This document shows positions 58,807 through 64,000 of a stretch of DNA of 64,000 bases, in pieces (the stretch's first letter is position 1; every line of letters starts with the position of its first letter). Position numbers and translations under genes: made by a program. The stretch comes from Agapetus fuscipes. Lineage: Eukaryota; Arthropoda; Insecta; Trichoptera; Glossosomatidae. A model generated the notes under the pieces. That model worked only from the letters and a program-made list of their open reading frames with translations, was not told where the DNA came from and ran no database searches. Location: the NCBI GenBank assembly GCA_951799405.1, contig OX637353.1:5704001-5768000 (forward strand), given 5' to 3'.

Positions 58807-59629
58807 ATAACTACAAGTGTTTTATTTAATAACAATAGGCGAATTGTATTATTAATAAAATAACTATTGTATTCTTACTAATTGAGTTAATAACTTGTAA
58901 TAATTATTATATAAGCTTCACCACAGTAAGTTTGAATGCTTTTCAATGTAACATTTCATGTGGCAGGTTTCTGTTGATGAAGGAAAAACAAGATAATTGG
59001 ATCGTAGAATGATTGAGGGAAAGAGAGTGGAGGGGTGGGGGAGGGAGAAGGGGGAGAGAGAGAATTTACACCTACGAGAAAACCGTAGCTAGTGTGATTT
59101 ACCACATACAACAGTGATAGAAAAACACTAGAGTCCGCATATGGAGGCAGAATTCAAAGTTTATTTGTGAAAACTACGTGTAAAAGTTAATGTTGTTTCT
59201 GCGTTACGAGTATAAAACGTTGTAATGCTCAACCATCGCGTAGATAGAAAAAAAATGTATAAAATCGAAAACACTCACTGAAACAGACGCTGGTAACTTC
59301 CATAGTAGTTTAATATGCTTTGAACTCAGCATATTGTTTAAATGTCTCTTTGAAGCAGTGTAAGCTTTTAATTGTTTTTTTTTATATTTAGTTCTGATTG
59401 AACATCAAAACGTCCTGTTCGTCTGGTCGTCTATCGTTATGTCATTTGAAGTAAATTTAATTGCTCACAACTTGTAACCAAGTTTACTAGTAGGTAGATG
59501 CTATTTTGAACTGAAATGTGATTTCTTTTAAGTGAATTAAATATAACAATGTCTATGTTTACTTTTTTCACTAATAATAAGATAAAAATACACATTAATT
59601 TGTGGCGAAATAAATAAATCCGTGAAAAT

Positions 59630-59745
59630 AGATGGCCACCTCATCACACCATCATTCGCATCTTATCCAAACAACATTGAAGATGTCCATATAAAAGATG
59701 AGCGAACGTATGGAAAAGAGAGCTCAACAGACAGCCTGATCAGTC
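59630..59745 (+). mobile_element. Possible decayed PLE tail fragment
   Basis: The pattern gaagatgtccatataaaaga, gcgaacgtatgg, then agagctcaacagacagcctg resembles the 6.3 and 44.6-kb fragments in order and spacing. Weak similarity judged by eye. Confidence 0.3.
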
Positions 59746-60183
59746 TAAAAATGTTAGTCAGTTTTAATTGAATGAGTAAGAATGTAATAAATTAGCTATT
59801 GTCAAGCATCACAGATTGATGCACCAACTCCGAACTGTTTGCGTACTTTGAGCTTTTTTAACTTCATTGCCTGACATACATATACGAAAACCGTGCGGTT
59901 GGCGGATGCAATTAGCTGGGAAACATACGCGAGCGTGTGTGTGCTCACCAGAACTGACGGTTTTTAAGGTCGTAAAAGGCGACGCAGAGTGGAGCATATT
60001 TCCATCTAACTTTGTGTACACTCCAATACAAACACTTGGGAAATAAATTATGTCATACAAGGTGCTTGCTTTTTGCGTACGTGTACTACACCAGTGAAAA
60101 CAGAAATTGTGAAGCTCTAGAAGAATTTCCTAAAATGCTTTCAAAACCCATCTGTTTTTTTTTTTCATCTTTCGACCCTGATT

Positions 60184-60345
60184 TGGTATGCGGCTGACCA
60201 CCCATGCTGTAGAAAATGGTTCACTTTGTTAATGTCATTCCTGTTTCAGGGAAGATCGTCAAGAGGTGGAGGGTGTATGTTCATTTGAGATTTGGGTTTA
60301 TACGTTGTAGGTTCACATGCGGCATGTGTAAGCACAAAGTCAGAC
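60184..60345 (+). repeat. SINE-like 260-bp repeat, 3'-truncated
   Basis: Starts tggtatgcggctgaccaccc and stops after catgtgtaagcacaaag, where a 32-bp tandem array replaces the tail. Confidence 0.85.
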
Positions 60346-60441
60346 GAAAATGCATATACGGACTGTCAACTCTAAATGAAAATGCAAATACGGACTGTCA
60401 ACTCTAAATGAAAATGCAAATACAGACTGTCAACTCTAAAT
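60346..60441. repeat. 32-bp tandem repeat, three units
   Basis: Unit begins gaaaatgcaaatacggactg; three copies with two or three substitutions. It replaces the tail of the adjoining SINE-like repeat. Confidence 0.9.
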
Positions 60442-60470
60442 CTTACCATAACTCCCTTCTAACACGTCCC

Positions 60471-60638
60471 AGGGCTGGAAGTCTCATCACCACGGTAATT
60501 CTATAATATCAGTAATATTTGTATGAAGACTAATTACCTGTTCACTTGCGGCCATCTTTGTTTGACAGGTCTTCACACAAATACTACCGATATTCGGTAT
60601 AGGTAAGAATTACCGTGGCGATGAGACTTCCACCCCAG
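60471..60638. mobile_element. MITE family M170, copy 2
   Basis: Same ends and centre (cacttgcggccatctttgtt) as the 29-kb copy, with a small internal deletion in the left arm. Confidence 0.8.
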
Positions 60639-60757
60639 ATCCGGTTGCAGAATCTATAAGATCACCGGAAAAATCGTGTAAAAGTTAACATCCATCCCCG
60701 TCCACTTCTAGACTTCTGATCCAGCACAGAACTAATAAATTTAATATCCTTCGAAAA

Positions 60758-61003
60758 TCTATAATCTAAGTTGCAAAGATATATTCAAATTTAATATTCA
60801 CATTAAATAATGCCTTTTTGGACGGACACGTGTAACTTCGCGCTTACAAATGCTGCATGTGTACTTCCAAATTACGATCAAAATTTTAAGTTAATATAAC
60901 CCTGCAACTTTTACCGACCTACGATAACAGGGGTGACATTAAAACAATGAACCATTTTTACAGTATTCGTGGTCAGCCTCATACCAACGTATAAATCAAG
61001 GAA
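60758..61003 (-). repeat. SINE-like 260-bp repeat, full length
   Basis: Minus-strand copy from tctataatctaagttgcaaa to accaacgtataaatcaagga. Confidence 0.87.
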
Positions 61004-61009
61004 TCTGGC

Positions 61010-63035
61010 GGCTTTTATGGCGCTAAAACTCTTGCGGTGCTATTCACACACAGCAAATCCATGGCTCAACCGCCACCTAACGTGAATTTTATGTACAATA
61101 AAACGATGATCCATGAGTCAGCTATGGATTAAATGTTTTGGGAATAACCCTGTTGGACTTCATGTGACTGACGGAGTGAAAATTTATTTTTAACAATCCT
61201 GTAACTGCCAATGAGCAAAAGTTATGAATACGTGCTCTGTTTTATGTTTTTCGAAAATTATCTCCACATGCCTTAAATTGTTCTATAAGTTATTTTCGCT
61301 TTTCTAAAGAGTGAAAAGCTCGCGCACTGTGTTTGGTGCTTGGTTTGTATATTATGATAATATTTTGTGAAGTTATGTCGGTGTCCCTGAAACAAATTCA
61401 AAGTCGCTTCAGTGAAGAATTTCTTTATTGTGTTTTTTGCACTATTGTTTGCAATATCATAAAGGAAGCTTGTTAAGTGAATGAAATTCCAAAGCATTTT
61501 AGTAATTGCAATGGAAAATTTCCAGCTGAAGGAAATTCCGATAATGTAGGAAATACTGCTTTGCGATATTGCTGGCGGAGATGAAAGCCTTTTCCATTTC
61601 CATTTGTAATATTTCCACGGAAATGCATCATAGTAAATATGGAAAATATTTATTTCATCCAACTGCTAGGATTTCCTATTGAGGAGCTTAAAAAAACATC
61701 AATAATAAAATATTGGCAAAAATGTATTCCGTATTGAAATTTATGATGTTTGATTTGCCGGTAACTACCGGTAACGGCTGGTATTTTCGATCACATACTC
61801 GTCCATACCATTTTTACATTTTTTGTTCAAATTCAACAAGATTAGTAAAAAAACAGAGAATCGAACAATACGGTCGCAAAAAGTATCTATTTTGTGTGAG
61901 TTCTTATGTACAATCTGTGATTTTTTTCTCTTTATAGCGCTATTTGTACACATTTATGTGCTTGCACATGCTGTATGTATAATCTTTCTGCAAGAAAATT
62001 TGAATTTCAATTGAGCGTATACCTACTTTTGCTACATTTCATTTTCACATGTCTGGCGCAACCAAAGTGTACCATTTTTACAGTACAAATCGTCAACCTA
62101 ATAATAATATATTTTGTTTTTATAATACTTAAATAATGAATTTCGATAAAAAAAACAGTATCTTGTTAACTTGAAATGAGTCGTATAGAATAGATAACGG
62201 CAGCAAATAATATTTTTTCAAAAATGTAAAATAAACATTTTTAGTATTTTTCTAAATAATATTATGTAGTTTTCGAAAGAAATCTTAAATTTCCGTTTTT
62301 GATTTTGCACAAATCAAATATTCTTGACAATGACGAGCAATCAATCGGTTTTGCTTTTCAAATAAATTTGTCTAATCCTACAGGAAATCCCCCCTGGGGA
62401 TACAAATAACAGTCAACCATTTCAAGGGTAGTGGCTCGATTATCCATTTTAAGAAATTCAACTCGATATTTTGGTCTCATGATTAAATCCTAATTCGATT
62501 AGTTAACATAAACGACCCTGGTATCAATACTGTAATCCACTCCAGAAGATTAATAGATTTATTTTCAGCTTTGAAATATACATATACCGCAAAATGTTAA
62601 AATTTGAACATTATTATTATTATTATTATTGTGCTTTCCTTAATACTTAAATCTATCATTTGCATGGAGAGTCAAATTTTGATGCATTATCTCTGCAACT
62701 TTGACAAAAATATATAATTAAGTAAGTACATAAAATTCTAAGCCGGCTATGACAATATTGAAAAATAAGGCACAAGTTCCCATACATACAGAGATATTGC
62801 CTCGTAAAACGTTCCACAAAGAAAACTAATTCAGGTGATATAATTTAACAGCATTGTCAGCACGTATTTTAATATAGCCTGTTAATACATATTATAAAAA
62901 AACTTCGTATTAACATTATAAAGTACCAACAAAGAACATGCTTACATTAGATATGGTGACAAGATGTTTTGAGACACAAATTTTCGGACGAGATATTAAT
63001 ACATGTAACGGCAAGACCAAATTATTCCCATATTT
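61010..63035. other. AT-rich interval, nothing firm
   Basis: A faint 260-bp-repeat remnant may lie near 62050-62100 (accatttttacagtac). No exon of the cyclase gene was found. Confidence 0.45.
62610..62632. repeat. (ATT)n microsatellite
   Basis: About seven ATT units; no SINE body was recognised next to it. Confidence 0.8.
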
Positions 63036-63040
63036 CGGTC

Positions 63041-63110
63041 CATAGCTCAATTAGTAGAACGCGTGCTTAAAACCCCACATGGAAAGTGCATGTTAGGCAT
63101 AATTTTCAAT
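63041..63110 (+). repeat. tRNA-like SINE head, degenerate
   Basis: cggtccatagctcaattagt, agaacgcgtgctta resembles a tRNA 5' half including an A box. No convincing B box. Confidence 0.4.
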
Positions 63111-63480
63111 TCCTATGATTACTTCAAATCCGAATTTATTAAGAAAAGTTTATTAAGCCTACACAAGAAATATCTCACCCCAGAGAAATCAGAGGAAATA
63201 CACACTTCAGTCATGGAAACGACGTATGTTTCTTTTTATTCAATCTGCTCCGGTGCCAGATTGGAAGTCACTTACAAGTAGATTAGCTTTCACACAATCC
63301 GTCGTGGTTTATCTAAGGATATCATGCTTTTCGTGGCCGGGCTCGGACCGATATTGGACCTTATGAAAAGGGGGTGAGGTTGTTCTCCATGCATAATACA
63401 AATAAAAAGGTGACATCCGCGAATACTTTTCTATCTATCAATTCGAAAATTTATATAATTTAACTTCCTTGACTAAAAAT

Positions 63481-63726
63481 TCCTTAACTTATTGGTTGGT
63501 ATGAGGCTGAAAACCCATACTGTAGAAAATAGCCATGTTACCCCTGTTTCAGGGAAGGTTGGCAAAAGTTGCAGGGTTTTTGTTCATTTGAGGTTTGGAT
63601 TTTAATTTGTAAGTAGGCATTCAGCATTTGTAAGCGCGAACTTACACGTGTCTGTTTATAGGCATGCATTTGATATAACTTTTGAAAGTTAATACATTAT
63701 CTTATATTATAGATTACAGATTACAG
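63481..63726 (+). repeat. SINE-like 260-bp repeat, first of a tandem pair
   Basis: tccttaacttattggttggt to a tatagattacagattacag end, with a ~15-bp deletion in the ggttcactttgcc segment. Confidence 0.85.
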
Positions 63727-63737
63727 AAACGTATATT

Positions 63738-63958
63738 TCCTTGACTTATAGGCTGGTATGAAGCTGACCACCCGTACTGTAAAAGATGGTTTGCTTTTCC
63801 AATGTCAACCCTGTTTCAGGGAAAGTCGGTAAGAGTTGCGTTATATTCATTTGAAATTGAGTTTTATGTTGTAAGTCCAAATGCGGCATGTGTAAGCACA
63901 AACTTATACTTGTCTGTTTTTAGGAATACATGTAGTATCTTTGATGAAACTTAGAGTA
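63738..63958 (+). repeat. SINE-like 260-bp repeat, second of a tandem pair
   Basis: Follows the previous copy by 11 bp in the same orientation. It starts ccttgacttataggctggta and ends aacttagagtattattatta, lacking part of the 3' half. Confidence 0.82.
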
Positions 63959-64000
63959 TTATTATTATAATGGCAGATATGCTGTGTACTGTATAGTAAT

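Overview
The window looks like a stretch of arthropod, most likely insect, nuclear genome. It is AT-rich, has no operons, holds only three convincing host coding segments, and is packed with decayed and young transposons. A hemipteran would fit, but nothing in the sequence fixes the order or species.

Host gene: three small minus-strand exons at about 49.1-48.9 kb, 24.77-24.62 kb and 11.34-11.15 kb belong to one membrane-receptor guanylate cyclase of the natriuretic-peptide-receptor type. They encode the end of the kinase-homology domain, the coiled-coil linker and the start of the cyclase domain. Splice phases match exactly at both joins, so the introns are 24.2 kb and 13.3 kb. The upstream receptor exons (above 49.1 kb) and the rest of the cyclase domain (below 11.15 kb) were not found and probably lie outside the window. 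Almost everything else is therefore intronic or flanking repeat DNA.

Autonomous elements: an intact 837-codon Penelope-like element (PLE) with a GIY-YIG domain lies at 30.3-33.7 kb inside the 24-kb intron. It is bounded by a 14-bp target-site duplication, carries tandem and inverted copies of its tail, and has three hammerhead-like motifs. An open two-ORF non-LTR retrotransposon lies at 51.5-56.15 kb. It sits inside an older SINE-like repeat and has a 10-bp duplication.

Non-autonomous elements: five short (about 200-400 bp) palindromic units at 0.84, 9.4, 20.4, 39.0 and 44.2 kb have the same plan as the ends of the PLE: inverted tail, tail with hammerhead-like core, then the first 12-20 codons of a PLE ORF. 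They have target-site duplications of 11-14 bp. A modular SINE family combines a 5S rRNA-derived head (two copies), a tRNA-like head and at least three alternative 3' modules. A second SINE-like family of about 260 bp with a (TTAGA)n-type tail occurs more than 20 times in both orientations. MITE-like elements (Harbinger-like, hAT-like and others) and several minisatellites make up most of the rest. One minisatellite is a 20-bp array with a 100-bp higher-order period that resembles an expanded SINE A box.

The most interesting system is the hammerhead-bearing PLE and its solo palindromic derivatives. All boundaries were read by eye; no alignment, folding or database search was run.
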